Shown one piece after another: positions 29,455-41,069 of a stretch of 64,000 bases of DNA (the first letter of the stretch is position 1; each line of letters begins with the position of its first letter). Source of the DNA: Steromphala cineraria. Its lineage: Eukaryota; Mollusca; Gastropoda; Trochida; Trochidae. The stretch spans positions 34,891,315 through 34,955,314 of the forward strand of contig OU744730.1 in the NCBI GenBank assembly GCA_916613615.1, given 5' to 3'. The notes under the pieces were generated by a model. The model saw only the letters and a list, made by a program, of their open reading frames with translations. It was not told the DNA's origin and made no database searches. Both the position numbers and the translations under genes were made by a program.

Positions 29455-31985
29455 GGTCCACTGTGCAACTTTAATCTCTCCCTATCTACTAGGACAAAGG
29501 TCCCCTGTCTGTCACTGCAACTTTAATCTCTCCTTTATACTAGGACAAAGGTCCCCTGTCTGTCAATGCAACTTTAATCTCTCCTTTATACTAGGACAAA
29601 GGTCCCCTGTCTGTCACTGCAACTTTATTCTCTCCTTTATACTAGGACAAAGGTCCCCTGTCTGTCACTGCAACTTTATTCTCTCCTTTATACTAGGACA
29701 AAGGTCCCCTGTCTGTCAATGCAACTTTATTCTCTCCTTTATACTAGGACAAAGGTCCCCTGTCTGTCAATGCAACTTTATTCTCTCCTTTATACTAGGA
29801 CAAAGGTCCCCTGTCTGTCAATGCAACTTTATTCTCTCCTTTATACTAGGACAAAGGTCCCCTGTCTGTCACTGCAACTTTAATCTCTCCTTTATACTAG
29901 GACAAAGGTCCCCTGTCTGTCAATGCAACTTTAATCTCTCCTTTATACTAGGACAAAGGTCCCCTGTCTGTCACTGCAACTTTATTCTCTCCTTTATACT
30001 AGGACAAAGGTCCCCTGTCTGTCACTGCAACTTTATTCTCTCCTTTATACTAGGACAAAGGTCCCCTGTCTGTCAATGCAACTTTATTCTCTCCTTTATA
30101 CTAGGACAAAGGTCCCCTGTCTGTCAATGCAACTTTATTCTCTCCTTTATACTAGGACAAAGGTCCCCTGTCTGTCAATGCAACTTTATTCTCTCCTTTA
30201 TACTAGGACAAAGGTCCCCTGTCTGTCAATGCAACTTTATTCTCTCCCTATCTACTAGGACAAAGGTCCCCTGTCTGTCACTGCAACTTTATTCTCTCCT
30301 TTATACTAGGACAAAGGTCCCCTGTCTGTCACTGCAACTTTAATCTCTCCTTTATACTAGGACAAAGGTCACCTGTCTGTCACTGCAACTTTATTCTCTC
30401 CTTTATACTAGGACAAAGGTCCCCTGTCTGTCAATGCAACTTTATTCTCTCCTTTATACTAGGACAAAGGTCCCCTGTCTGTCAATGCAACTTTATTCTC
30501 TCCTTTATACTAGGACAAAGGTCCCCTGTCTGTCACTGCAACTTTAATCTCTCCCTATCTACTAGGACAAAGGTCCCCTGTCTGTCACTGCAACTTTAAT
30601 CTCTCCTTTATACTAGGACAAAGGTCCCCTGTCTGTCACTGCAACTTTATTCTCTCCTTTATACTAGGACAAAGGTCCCCTGTCTGTCAATGCAACTTTA
30701 TTCTCTCCTTTATACCAGGACAAAGGTCCCCTGTCTGTCACTGCAACTTTATTCTCTCCTTTATACTAGGACAAAGGTCCCCTGTCTGTCACTGCAACTT
30801 TAATCTCTCCCTATCTACTAGGACAAAGGTCCCCTGTCTGTCACTGCAACTTTATTCTCTCCTTTATACTAGGACAAAGGTCCCCTGTCTGTCACTGCAA
30901 CTTTAATCTCTCCTTTATACTAGGACAAAGGTCCCCTGTCTGTCAATGCAACTTTAATCTCTCCTTTATACTAGGACAAAGGTCCCCTGTCTGTCACTGC
31001 AACTTTATTCTCTCCTTTATACTAGGACAAAGGTCCCCTGTCTGTCACTGCAACTTTAATCTCTCCTTTATACTAGGACAAAGGTCCCCTGTCTGTCAAT
31101 GCAACTTTAATCTCTCCTTTATACTAGGACAAAGGTCCCCTGTCTGTCACTGCAACTTTATTCTCTCCTTTATACTAGGACAAAGGTCCCCTGTCTGTCA
31201 ATGCAACTTTAATCTCTCCTTTATACTAGGACAAAGGTCCCCTGTCTGTCACTGCAACTTTATTCTCTCCTTTATACTAGGACAAAGGTCCCCTGTCTGT
31301 CACTGCAACTTTATTCTCTCCTTTATACTAGGACAAAGGTCCCCTGTCTGTCACTGCAACGTTATTCTCTCCTTTATACTAGGACAAAGGTCCCCTGTTT
31401 GTCACTGCAACTTTATTCTCTCCTTTATACTAGGACAAAGGTCCCCTGTCTGTCACTGCAACTTTATTCTCTCCTTTATACTAGGACAAAGGTCCCCTGT
31501 CTGTCAATGCAACTTTATTCTCTCCCTATCTACTAGGACAAAGGTCCCCTGTCTGTCAATGCAACTTTATTCTCTCCTTTATACTAGGACAAAGGTCCCC
31601 TGTCTGTCAATGCAACTTTATTCTCTCCTTTATACTAGGACAAAGGTCCCCTGTCTGTCAATGCAACTTTATTCTCTCCCTATCTACTAGGACAAAGGTC
31701 CCCTGTCTCTCACTGCAACTTTTCTCTCCTTTCTACTAGGACAAAGGTCCCCTGTCTGTCAATGCAACTTTATTCTCTCCTTTATACTAGGACAAAGGTC
31801 CCCTGTCTGTCAATGCAACTTTATTCTCTCCCTATCTACTAGGACAAAGGTCCCCTGTCTGTCACTGCAACTTTATTCTCTCCTTTATACTAGGACAAAG
31901 GTCCCCTGTCTGTCAATGCAACTTTATTCTCTCCTTTATACTAGGACAAAGGTCCCCTTTCTGTCACTGCAACTTTAATCTCTCC
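29455..31985 (+). repeat. 51-bp intronic minisatellite directly after the RING1 exon
   Basis: About 50 copies of a 51-bp unit begin within 60 bp of the donor at 29399. Variation is mainly C/A in CTGTCA(C/A)TGC, TTAATC/TTATTC, and CCTTTATAC/CCCTATCTAC. Each unit contains a pyrimidine-rich stretch ending TACTAG, then GACAAAG, then GTCCCC, that is, acceptor-like and donor-like sites flanking a 7-nt 'exon'. The first, diverged unit (CTCTTTACTAGGATGAGAGG at 29440-29455) suggests the array grew from the intron start. Confidence 0.95.
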
Positions 31986-32780
31986 CTCATAGTAGTGTGA
32001 TAGGGGGTGTTGTTTATCCACTTCTCCTCAAAAACCGCTCAATGGATTTAATTTAAATTGCACACATGGCTTATAGGCATCCTAAGGGTTTGCATCTCAT
32101 TTTTTTTTCAATTTTTGAATTTTTAAACAATTTCTGACATGTTGAACTTAGGTGAATTTTTTTGCAAGTGAAAGCTCATAGTAGTGTGATAGGGGGTGTT
32201 GTTTATCCACTTCTCCTCAAAAAGTACTGGATAAACTACGCTACTCTTCCAAACATCCTAAAGGTGTGCACCTTATATTATTTTTTGGGAATTTTCTACA
32301 TTTTAATTGATGTTTGAACTTAAATTAAGCTAAAGATGTGCATCTCTTTTTAAATTCTATGGTTGAAAACATTGAGAGCTTGGACACAAATTTTCTAGTC
32401 TTTAAATTCAACTAGTCCGTTGAACTACCAGTCATTGCACTTTACTAGCCCAGCATCTTTTGCACTAGCCTTGTGTACAGACTCCTTGACTAGTGAGGAT
32501 TATAAATTGTAGCTTTGGTGCACATGTGACCCCTAATAAGGGCCACAGGGGCGACGCCTTAAAAACCTACTTTAGAAGCATCAGGTCTATAAAGCAGAAA
32601 TTTTGTGTGCAGACTCCTAAGTTAGATAAGGAGTATTCTAGATTGTACATATGGTGACCATGTGACCCCAAGTAAAGGGGCAATCACATTTGCCACAACC
32701 TAAAGCAAAATTGATATGAAGCCTGATGAGCTCAAAAGCCTCTATTTTTTATGGTACAGAACCCATGGCTCGATTTCTAA
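31986..32780 (+). other. intron with fragments of dispersed repeats
   Basis: A 44-bp stretch (CTCATAGTAGTGTGATAGGGGGTGTTG...) occurs twice, at about 31985-32030 and 32175-32220. From about 32500 it resembles the 146-bp-module TIR repeat (GTGACCCCTAATAAGGGCC; GACTCCTTGACTAGTGAGG), and it ends with the typical GCCTGATGAGCT near 32720. No gene. Confidence 0.5.
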
Positions 32781-34190
32781 TTAGCAGCCCCGTCTAAGGA
32801 CGGGGCTGCTATCAGTTTTTGTGAAGTTTCCACCGCCGCCGCCGCACTCGTATTACAAGCTATAACTCTTTTCCACTAAGCTTTCCAGAAATCTTATTCA
32901 TAACTTACTACTCATACCTTCGGGGGAACGAATTTGACACGTTCACTTTCAAGGTCAAAGGTCAAGGTCACGAGCTATGTAATCACTCTAAGAATTCCTT
33001 GTAAACGCGATAACTTGAAAAGTTTTTGTGCTATGAAGCTCTAACTTGGTATATCTCATCCTTGGAAAAGTAAAAAAAAAATTGAAAAGGTTTCCGTTAC
33101 AATCCGTCAAAGGTCAAGGTCACAGCAAGGTCATGACTTTAGCATGTTTTAGCGAAAATGCCTTTTTAGCTCATCAGGACTGAAAGTCCAGATGGGCTTA
33201 TGGCATGGCCCGTTGTCCGGCGTCCGTCCGTCGTCCGTCGTCCGACACCTTCGACTTCTCCTCATGAACCATACACATTAGAGAGCTGAAATTTTGTGTA
33301 CAAGTACCTTAGCATATGGAGATTCTAATTTGTAACTTTGGTGACCCTGTGACCCCAAATAGGGTCACAGGGGTCACAACTTTAAAAACCTATTTTCATC
33401 TTCTTCTCCAGTTCCAGAAGGACTAGAGAGTTAAAAATGATATGTGCAGACTCCTTGGCCAATGGGGATTCTAATTTGTAACTTTGGTGACCCTGTGATC
33501 CCAAATAGGGTCACAGGGGTCACAACCTTAAATACCTATTTTCATCTTCTTCTCAAGTTCCAAAAGGAGTAGAGAGTTAAAAATTATATGTGCAGACTCC
33601 TTGGACAATGGAGATTCAAATTTGTAACTTTGGTGACCCTGTGACCCCAAATAGGGTCACAGGGGTCACAACCTTAAAAACCTATTTTCATCTTCTTCTC
33701 AAGTTCCAAAAGGACTAGAGAGTTAAAAACGATATGTGCAGACTCCTTGGCCAATGGGGATTCTAAATTGTAGATTTCGTGACCCCATGACCCCAAATAG
33801 GGTCACAAGGGTCACAACCTTAAAAACCTATTTTCATCTTCTTCTCCAGCTCTAAAAGGACTAGAGAGTTGAAAGTGATATGTGCAGACTCCTTGGTCAA
33901 TGGGGATTCTTATTTGTAACTTTGGTGAACCTGTGACCCCAAATAGGGTCACAGGGGTCACAATCATAAAAACCTATTTTCATCTTCTTCTCCAGTTCTA
34001 AAAGGACTAGAGAGTTGAAAGTGATATGTGCAGACTCCTTGGACAATGGGGATTCAAATTTGTAACTTTGGTGAACCTGTGACCCCAAATAGGGTCACAG
34101 GGGTCACAACCTTAAAAACCTATTTTCATCTTCTTCTCCAATACTAAAAGGACTATAGAGTTGAAAACGATATGTGCAGACTCCTTGGCT

Positions 34191-35020
34191 GTTCTAAATT
34201 AACCTTTGATGACTTTAATTCCTATTTATGCACATATGATGTCTTGTTTTTGTTAGAGACATGGATTGGTAATGTCGATTTTGAAATTAATCTCTCTGAT
34301 TATACACAATTTATGAATGTTGGCTTCAAAACCTCAAATTTTGGAAGGTACATGGGTGGCATTTGTTTAATTATCAAAAACACAATTATTAAGTACGTAA
34401 AGCACCTAAAGTGTAAATATAACAATTTTATTTTCCTTAGAAACTCAAAAGAGGTTGTACTAATGGACTGTGATGTTATTGTAGGTGGTATTTACATACC
34501 ACCTCAATCGTCATCTGTATTTGATTTACCAAGCAGTGCTTACGGAGGGTTTGAAGAATTAGACCAAGTAGTTTTCGAATTAAAAAATCGGTATCAGAAT
34601 TGTGAAATTATACTTTGTGGGGATTTTAATGCCCGTTTGGGTAAAGAAAATGATTATATTGTCTTTGATGATACAGACGATGTCAAACATGTACCTAGTT
34701 ATTATGAAGATCTGTTTGATGTACCAAGAGTTACCGCTGATGAGACACTGAATAGGTATGGACGCGACCTCATTAAGATGTGTATCAGTAATAATATATA
34801 TGTTGTAAACGGTAGAGCAGGCCGTCATAAGTCGACTGGAGGGTATACTTTTATATCACATACGGGAAAAAGTGTTATTGATTATTTCATTGTGTCTCCA
34901 AACATTTTTAATATCATTGCAGATTTTACTATTGATGAACGAACGGAATCCGACCACTTACCCCTATCCTTAGAATTAAAAGCAGAAGAATATGTTGCTG
35001 ATTTAAGTGATCAGTTTTGG
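34191..35020 (+). pseudogene. LINE-B endonuclease domain
   Basis: FDDFNSYLCTYDVLFLLETW, NCEIILCGDFNARLGKEND and TESDHLPLSLEL give the APE-like endonuclease with its GDFNAR and SDH motifs. The first beta strand (the WN residues) is lost by the 5' truncation. The frame ends shortly after a run of seven G at 35019-35025. Protein similarity continues in another frame, so the run carries an indel. Confidence 0.88.
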
Positions 35021-37568
35021 GGGGGCGGTGTTGTATAAATATAGATGGTGTGCATCAGCTATGGATGTTTATATAAAATCACTTAGCGATAATGTCGAGT
35101 TGCATGAGATAAATATTTTAAAAGATTTGAGAGAAGATAATATCAACCACGCTGTGAGTACATTGAACGATGTGATCCTTAATTCAGCCCAGGTAATGAA
35201 AAGACGAGTACAGCGTAGAGAAGTTACGCAACCTGTTTGGTTTGATAGGGCCTGTCAGCAGTCAAAGAAGCAAAAATATGCTAATTTGAGGAAGTTTAGA
35301 AAAACGCATGACGATAATGATCTAAAAGTTTATGTTGACAGTAAGCGGGGGTTTAGGTCTATTTGTCACCAAAAACAAACCGAATTTGATGCTGCGTCCA
35401 TGGATAGGCTAATGGAAAATCTAAACCAACCTAATCTATTTTGGAAAACGGTAAGGAGCATATTGAATTCTCGCAAAAATCAAACATGTACAAATAGCAT
35501 ATCGATCGATGCGTGGAAGGAACATTTTTGTAACTTGTTCACTGAAGGAGACGATGATAATCTTTCTCATGAGACATTTGATGATGCTAATGATAAGGAG
35601 GCGGATGAAATGTCTGATATGATTTTGAACAATACTATAACCGAGACAGAAATCAAGAATGCCATTAAGGGTTTAAAAAGAAATAAATCAGCTGGTCTCG
35701 ATAACTTAATTGCTGAATTCTTTATACATGGGGTTGATGTTTTAATTCCAACTCTTCATAAGCTGTTCAATAAGATTTTTGACTCTGGTTCTATACCGGA
35801 CGAATGGTCTAAAGCTATTATTATCCCATTACATAAAAGTGGACCAACAAATGATCCAAATAATTATAGAGGCATATCACTCCTGAGTATATTCAGTAAA
35901 ATATTTACGTCAATTATATGCAACAGACTGAGAATATGGACAGACATATTTGATAAGATAGCTGAATCGCAAGCTGGTTTTAGGCATGAATATTCAACTG
36001 TTGATAATGTATTTATTCTAAATGCGTTGATAGAAAAACAAATAACAAAGAAAAGATGTAAACTTTATGCTGCATTCATAGACTTTAAAAAGGCTTTTGA
36101 TACTGTAAGGCGCCCTAGACTATGGAATTTATTTAACCGTATTGGAATCAAAGGCAAGTTATTCCAAATAATACATAATCTCTATAGCGATGTAACTGCC
36201 TGTGTCAGAAACAACAACACCTATTCAGAGTTCTTCAACTGTCCCGTTGGTCTAAAACAGGGTTGCATTATGAGCCCGCTAATATTTTCACTATATATAA
36301 ATGAACTAGCTATGAGCATTGAAGGTTCGGATTGTTATGGATTACAACCTATGCCTGATATTGTACATATATATTTACTTCTGTTTGCTGATGACATTGT
36401 GTTGTTTTCTAATGTATGCAGAGATTTGCAAAAGCAGTTGAATATCCTCTCTTCGTTTTCTGTAGAATACGGACTTAAGGTTAACATGGCGAAATCAAAT
36501 ATAATGGTGTTCAGAAAGGGGGGTATGCTAAGTACAAATGAATCATGGACCTTTGATGGTGAAGAATTGAAAATTGTGAATAATTACAAGTACTTAGGCA
36601 TGTATTTAACCCCGCAGTTATCATGGAAATATGCTATTACTAAAAGAGCTATGGAAGGTAAGCGAGCTTTGAATGGTATACTAAGGACGTTAAATATGAA
36701 CTGTTTTATAAATAGTCAGATGTTCTTCAAAATATTTGATAGCAAAATATTACCAATCTTAACATATGGCTGTGAACTTTGGGGATATAAAACTTATGAT
36801 GAACTTGAAAAAATCCAAAGAATAGCATGCAAAAGGTATCTTAAACTAGCTATTAAAACACCTAATAGTGCTGTTCTCGGTGAATGTGGCCGTTTTCCAT
36901 TATTTGTCAATACCACTGTAAGAGTTGTCAAATATTGGCTCAAGATAATCCGAATGCCTGACCATAGATACGTCAAGAAATCATACAAAATGTCACTTCT
37001 CTATGATACAAATGGTAAAGTAAACTGGGTAACTAAAGTAAGAAACATTTTATGTTCTAATGGGTTTATGTACGTCTGGACAAATCAGGGAGTACAAAAC
37101 ACTAATCTATTCTTGGGAGAATTCAAACAAAGAATTAAAGATGTGTTTATATCAGATTGGTTTAGTTCAATAGATCAAATATCTAAATTTCAAAATTATA
37201 AAACCTTTAAACTCAGATTTGAAACTGAAGATTATATAAATTCACTTCAAATAGATAAATTTATAAGCACTTTGGCAAATTTCCGTTGTGGAACACTCCC
37301 ATTAGAAATAGAAACTGGTAGGAAAAATGGTAAAGAACGCAAAGATAGAACATGTAGGCTATGTAAATCAGGAGAAATAGAGGACGAATATCATTTTCTA
37401 CTTCATTGTAAGTCACTTTCGGATATTAGAAAACAATACCTCAATGTTGTCACAGCGTCAAAATACCATTTTGTTAAATTAATGTCTGATAAGAATACAG
37501 AGTGTTTAAAGAATGTTGCCATGTATATATACCATGCTATGGAACTACGAAGCACACTTATTACATAA
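35007..37568 (+). CDS. LINE-B reverse transcriptase with C-terminal zinc knuckle
   Basis: 853 codons without a stop. Region before RT: VQRREVTQPVWFDRACQQSK. RT motifs: SIPDEWSKAIIIPLHKSG, AGFRHEYSTVDN, FIDFKKAFDTVRRPRLW (catalytic Asp), GLKQGCIMSPLIFSLY, FADDIVLFSN (catalytic pair, F-A-D-D). The thumb and the C-terminal CRLCKSGEIEDEYHFLLHC finger are intact. The start is artificial, because the ORF originally continued from the endonuclease upstream. The protein would copy its own RNA at the nicked target. Without the endonuclease the copy cannot be autonomous. Confidence 0.92.
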   Translation: MISFGGAVLYKYRWCASAMDVYIKSLSDNVELHEINILKDLREDNINHAVSTLNDVILNSAQVMKRRVQRREVTQPVWFDRACQQSKKQKYANLRKFRKTHDDNDLKVYVDSKRGFRSICHQKQTEFDAASMDRLMENLNQPNLFWKTVRSILNSRKNQTCTNSISIDAWKEHFCNLFTEGDDDNLSHETFDDANDKEADEMSDMILNNTITETEIKNAIKGLKRNKSAGLDNLIAEFFIHGVDVLIPTLHKLFNKIFDSGSIPDEWSKAIIIPLHKSGPTNDPNNYRGISLLSIFSKIFTSIICNRLRIWTDIFDKIAESQAGFRHEYSTVDNVFILNALIEKQITKKRCKLYAAFIDFKKAFDTVRRPRLWNLFNRIGIKGKLFQIIHNLYSDVTACVRNNNTYSEFFNCPVGLKQGCIMSPLIFSLYINELAMSIEGSDCYGLQPMPDIVHIYLLLFADDIVLFSNVCRDLQKQLNILSSFSVEYGLKVNMAKSNIMVFRKGGMLSTNESWTFDGEELKIVNNYKYLGMYLTPQLSWKYAITKRAMEGKRALNGILRTLNMNCFINSQMFFKIFDSKILPILTYGCELWGYKTYDELEKIQRIACKRYLKLAIKTPNSAVLGECGRFPLFVNTTVRVVKYWLKIIRMPDHRYVKKSYKMSLLYDTNGKVNWVTKVRNILCSNGFMYVWTNQGVQNTNLFLGEFKQRIKDVFISDWFSSIDQISKFQNYKTFKLRFETEDYINSLQIDKFISTLANFRCGTLPLEIETGRKNGKERKDRTCRLCKSGEIEDEYHFLLHCKSLSDIRKQYLNVVTASKYHFVKLMSDKNTECLKNVAMYIYHAMELRSTLIT

Positions 37569-38945
37569 GCATATTTCAAAACTAAGTTTCTTTTACAATG
37601 TAAACGCATGTGCATTATGATTGTCAATTTTATATGTATACTATGTTGTCATAGGCCGTTGGCCTAAATATCAACCGTAAATAAAGAATTGAATTGACTC
37701 CTTGGCTAATCAGGATTCTTAATTGTAGATTTCGCGACCCCATGACCCCAAATAGGGTCACAGGGGTCACAACCTTAAAAACCAATTCTCAGCTTCTTCT
37801 CCAGTTCCAAAAGGTCTAGAGAGTTAATATTGATATGTGCAGACTCCTTGGACAATGGGGATTCTAAATTGTAACTTTGTTGACCCTGTGACCCCAAATA
37901 GGGTCACAGGGGTCACAACCTTAAACAACTATTTTCATCTTCTTCTCAAGTTCCAAAAGGTCTAGAGAGCTGAAATTATATGTGCAGACTCCTTGGCCAA
38001 TGGGGATTCTAAATTGTAGATTTCGTGACCCCATGACCCCAAATAGGGTCACAGGGGTCACAACCTTAAAAACTTATTTTCATCATCATCTTTAGCTCCT
38101 AAAGGTCTATTGAGCTGAAAGACTGCATGTAGACTCCCTGGCCAATTGGGATTCTAAACTGTAGGTTTTGTGACCCCATGACCCCAAATAGGGTCACAGG
38201 GGTCACAATCTTAAAAACCTATTTTTCTCCATTAGATGACAGTCTATGGCAAATTTATTTCTCCTTGGATATTTTAGTGTGGACTTCTTTCACTGTCTGA
38301 TATTGGTGATCTAGAAAGTGTTGAATAATAATTCATTTTTTTGTAATTTTTTTATAGGTTTTATTGCAATAGGTAACATCAGTTTCATTTTTAGCTCATC
38401 TTGCCTGTATAAAGCAAACTTGATATGATGCCTGATGAGCTACAGAGCCAATGGCTCTATTTTTTAAACTATGAACACTATTAATCAATACATGATTGTT
38501 ATACTCAATAAAAAGTGTTCAATGATTGTGTGACATTGAAGGTCAAAGGTCAAGGTCATGAGATATGAGGTATTGCAATTCCTTGTAAACACAATAACTT
38601 GAAAAGTTTTTGTGCTATGAAGTTTAGATTTTGTATATATTATCTCTTGAGAAGTACAAAATTTTCAAAAAGTTTTGGGTACGAACTGTCAAAGGTCAAG
38701 GTCATGGCATGGTCAACATATGGAGAAAATGGATTAAATTAATTTTTAACACTTAATTTCATTACATTAGTGTTCTACTCAATGAAATGTGTTCATTGAT
38801 TTTGTGACCTTGAGTGTCAAAGGTCAAGGTCACGAGAAAATGCCGAATTTGGTGAGGCCTGTAAAAGGCGGAACAGGGTAAGGCGAAACCAAAGTTTCGG
38901 GGCTGCTCTGCTTTTGCGGTGTCCCGCAAACGCTAATCTAGTTAA

Positions 38946-39066
38946 TCAGGGAATCTTCAAAGAAGTAAAGTGTCAAGCTTAATGAGAACAGGACTGTATT
39001 TTAATCAAAGACTCAGTGAAAATGCCGCTATCATCATTTAATGTTTTTTTTCTCATGTCATTTCAG
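38946..39066 (+). other. intron end before the IBR exon
   Basis: Ends with a T-rich stretch TTTTTTTTCTCATGTCATTTCAG, a good polypyrimidine tract and acceptor for the next exon. Nothing else is recognised. Confidence 0.5.
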
Positions 39067-39165
39067 TTGAAGACATTTGTTAGCAAAGATATCCTGGACT
39101 TATTTGAGACAAAAGTTCGAGATTGGTATCTCCAGAAGGACCCCAACTTCAGATGGTGTGCACAT
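39067..39165 (+). CDS. RNF31: RNF31/HOIP-like, RING1-IBR linker and start of IBR
   Basis: 33 codons, acceptor ATTTCAG|TTG, donor CAT|GTGAGT, phase 0. LKTFVSKDILDLFETKVRDW and LQKDPNFRWCAH align with human HOIP linker and IBR start (ESLEPDAYALFHKKL, MRDPKFLWCAQC). WC supplies the first IBR zinc ligand, and the next exon begins with the partner Cys. Confidence 0.95.
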
Positions 39166-40576
39166 GTGAGTTCCACAAGACTTTGTCTTCTCATGAGTTC
39201 TTTTATTGCACTTTTATGAGCGTTTATGTTTTCTTGCCCTCTTTTTGTTCTAATTGAAAAAGAAGCTGGACACTGTGAACATGTCACTGAACAAATACTG
39301 AAAACCTCATCATTTGAAATGTTGCAATTAAATTATTTTATTATTACAATTTGATTCACATTTTGGTACCTCAAAGGGAATTTTGTTAAAAAAATATTTT
39401 ATTTGAAGTATTCATGTAAGATTTGTTCACTGACCTTGACTTGAAACTTGTTAAGATTTTGTAAAGATTAGGAATTGTTAGAATAGTAAGCATTCAAAGT
39501 GATTTGATGACAGATATTGAAGTCACTAAATATGAAAGTGTAAATGAAGTTCGCCATTAAAAGTTTATTGTTGGAAATGAAGCTTCAGTTCAGGTATTTT
39601 AGTGTTAAACAGCTCTTTTGAGTTTTTTGGACTGAAATTCTCCTCTTCTTACTGTCCCATGTTTTCTACACGATGGTAACAATGCTCACCCTTCCAAATT
39701 GTACGTCAAACCTGAAAACAATAACACTCAAACACAAACTATGTTATTTCAATTTTGATAACTGATGATTGCTAAATGTTTGATCATTAAGGTATCTTAG
39801 CTATATTATCGTATATTTTAATGTATAAGGTGAGTTTTTTATGCCAGAAATTGGGGGATCAAAGAAGGGGGTCACCCAATACACAAGGTCAAAAACTAGA
39901 GGCCAAGTGAGGGGTATCTGCCAACCCAACAAGTCAAGCGAGTCAATGTTTACACCGGATGTCCATTACACAGTCATCGATGTTATCTCAAATTTAATCT
40001 TGTAAAATAAAATACCTTTGTCTAATTGTTATTTTTAAAGGAAAATATAGAGAGAAATATGAATGAAAATTCAAAATAACTAATCAATCAAAATTATCCA
40101 TGTACCGGACCAAAGGAAATATTCAACACGTGTTTGCTGGTCGATAACATGTTATGTTAGTGTCGGTGTCATACGAGATAGAACCTCGTGATGAAATAAC
40201 TTGACATAATTAAAGATAACAATAAATTTATAATGATTAATTGATTACGTAATTGACATTGTTTCGATGACTGATATTATGACTTTATTTTTCTCTATGC
40301 ATATATTTAACAAAATTTATGCTGCCCAAATTATTTTATCAATTATGAAGGCGATGTATCACTCAGTTTTTACTAGGCAGCAATTATTCTTTACACCGGT
40401 TAGGCTTTTTCAATATTCAAGTTGTGTTAGATTTTCTGATTGGTGCACTATTACAACTACCGTTCTTTTAACCAATGAAAAGGCTTGAAACAAATATAGC
40501 ATTACCAGTACGTTGACTGAACGTTTGTTTAGATTTCTGATAGAGAATGATGAAAACGAAACATTATAAGTTGTTT
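39166..40576 (+). other. intron sequence, no gene recognised
   Basis: AT-rich. Short frames only. Nothing beyond simple sequence. The region around 40080-40200 has CpG-richer patches but no element end. Confidence 0.4.
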
Positions 40577-40699
40577 GCTTCTCACGAGGGTAATACGGTC
40601 TGATGTACCATCTTTGTATAATTGTTACCTGAGCCGCAAGGCGAGGGCTGACATTTCTACAAAGATGGTACATCAGACCGTATTACCCGAGGGAGAAGC
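40577..40699. repeat. long hairpin, 43-bp arms
   Basis: Left arm GCTTCTCACGAGGGTAATAC...CATCTTTGTA and right arm TACAAAGATGG...GTATTACCCGAGGGAGAAGC are reverse complements with about one or two mismatches, around a roughly 38-nt spacer. No protein is encoded. It is a MITE-type fold-back or a structured element, family unknown. Confidence 0.8.
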
Positions 40700-41069
40700 A
40701 TACAACGTATTTATCTTAACGTCATGTCAGAAGAAATATATCCATTTAAGTTTGACTGCCGTTAACGGATGAGCCATCACCGCATGAACGGCCTTGACCC
40801 TAAATGTAAACAAAATGGCATCGTCTAACACGACTGCAATGTAATGAATCGTGTTACGTAAAACTATTACACTAAACATGCTGAAAAACTATTTGATTTT
40901 AATCCTATAGCATGTGCAAGTAATGCAATGCAGAATTTGGTTCCAAACAAAACTTAGAATGACGAGAAAACAAATCTATAATTAATAATCACGAAAACAG
41001 CTGATCGAACGTATGTAAACTTTTGACACATAAAGACATGATCACACAGAGAAATAATAAAGAATTTTA
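40700..41069 (+). other. intron sequence
   Basis: No gene, repeat or structure recognised before the DIRS-C left repeat. Confidence 0.4.

Larger units (their letters stand above)
34191..37695 (+). mobile_element. LINE-B, 5'-truncated non-LTR retrotransposon
   Basis: Flanked by a 12-bp duplication GACTCCTTGGCT (34179-34190 and 37696-37707). It starts inside the endonuclease domain, so 5' truncated. It ends with a GGCCGTTGGCC hairpin, AATAAA and two copies of GAATT instead of a poly-A tail. It is the same clade as LINE-A but a distinct family. Apart from one frameshift it is open from end to end, so it is a fairly young insertion. Confidence 0.92.
33167..38466. mobile_element. TIR repeat 'P', modular, non-autonomous, split by LINE-B
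   Basis: The left end TAGCTCATCAGGACTG and the right end GCCTGATGAGCTA (38430-38442) are inverted. A CGTCCGTCCGTCGTCCG tract sits near the left end. The middle is a series of about 146-bp modules. Each has CATCTTCTTCTC, an AAAAGGACTAGAGAG line, GTGCAGACTCCTTGG and a GTGACCCCAAATAGGGTCAC palindrome plus GGGGTCACAACC. No coding potential. The same family occurs at 51187-51937 and about 52140-53250. LINE-B landed in one module (34179-34190). Confidence 0.8.
32781..38945. mobile_element. TIR/hairpin repeat 'Q', interrupted by repeat 'P' and LINE-B
   Basis: The left part (32781-33166) starts with a perfect hairpin GCAGCCCCGTC-TAAG-GACGGGGCTGC and carries AAGGTCAAAGGTCAAGGTCACG followed by AATTCCTTGTAAACGCGATAA. 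The right part (about 38467-38945) repeats these modules (AAGGTCAAAGGTCAAGGTCATG, AATTCCTTGTAAACACAATAA) and ends near TTTCGGGGCTGCTCTGC. The two parts are one element split by P. No protein is encoded. Exact ends are uncertain. Confidence 0.6.
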
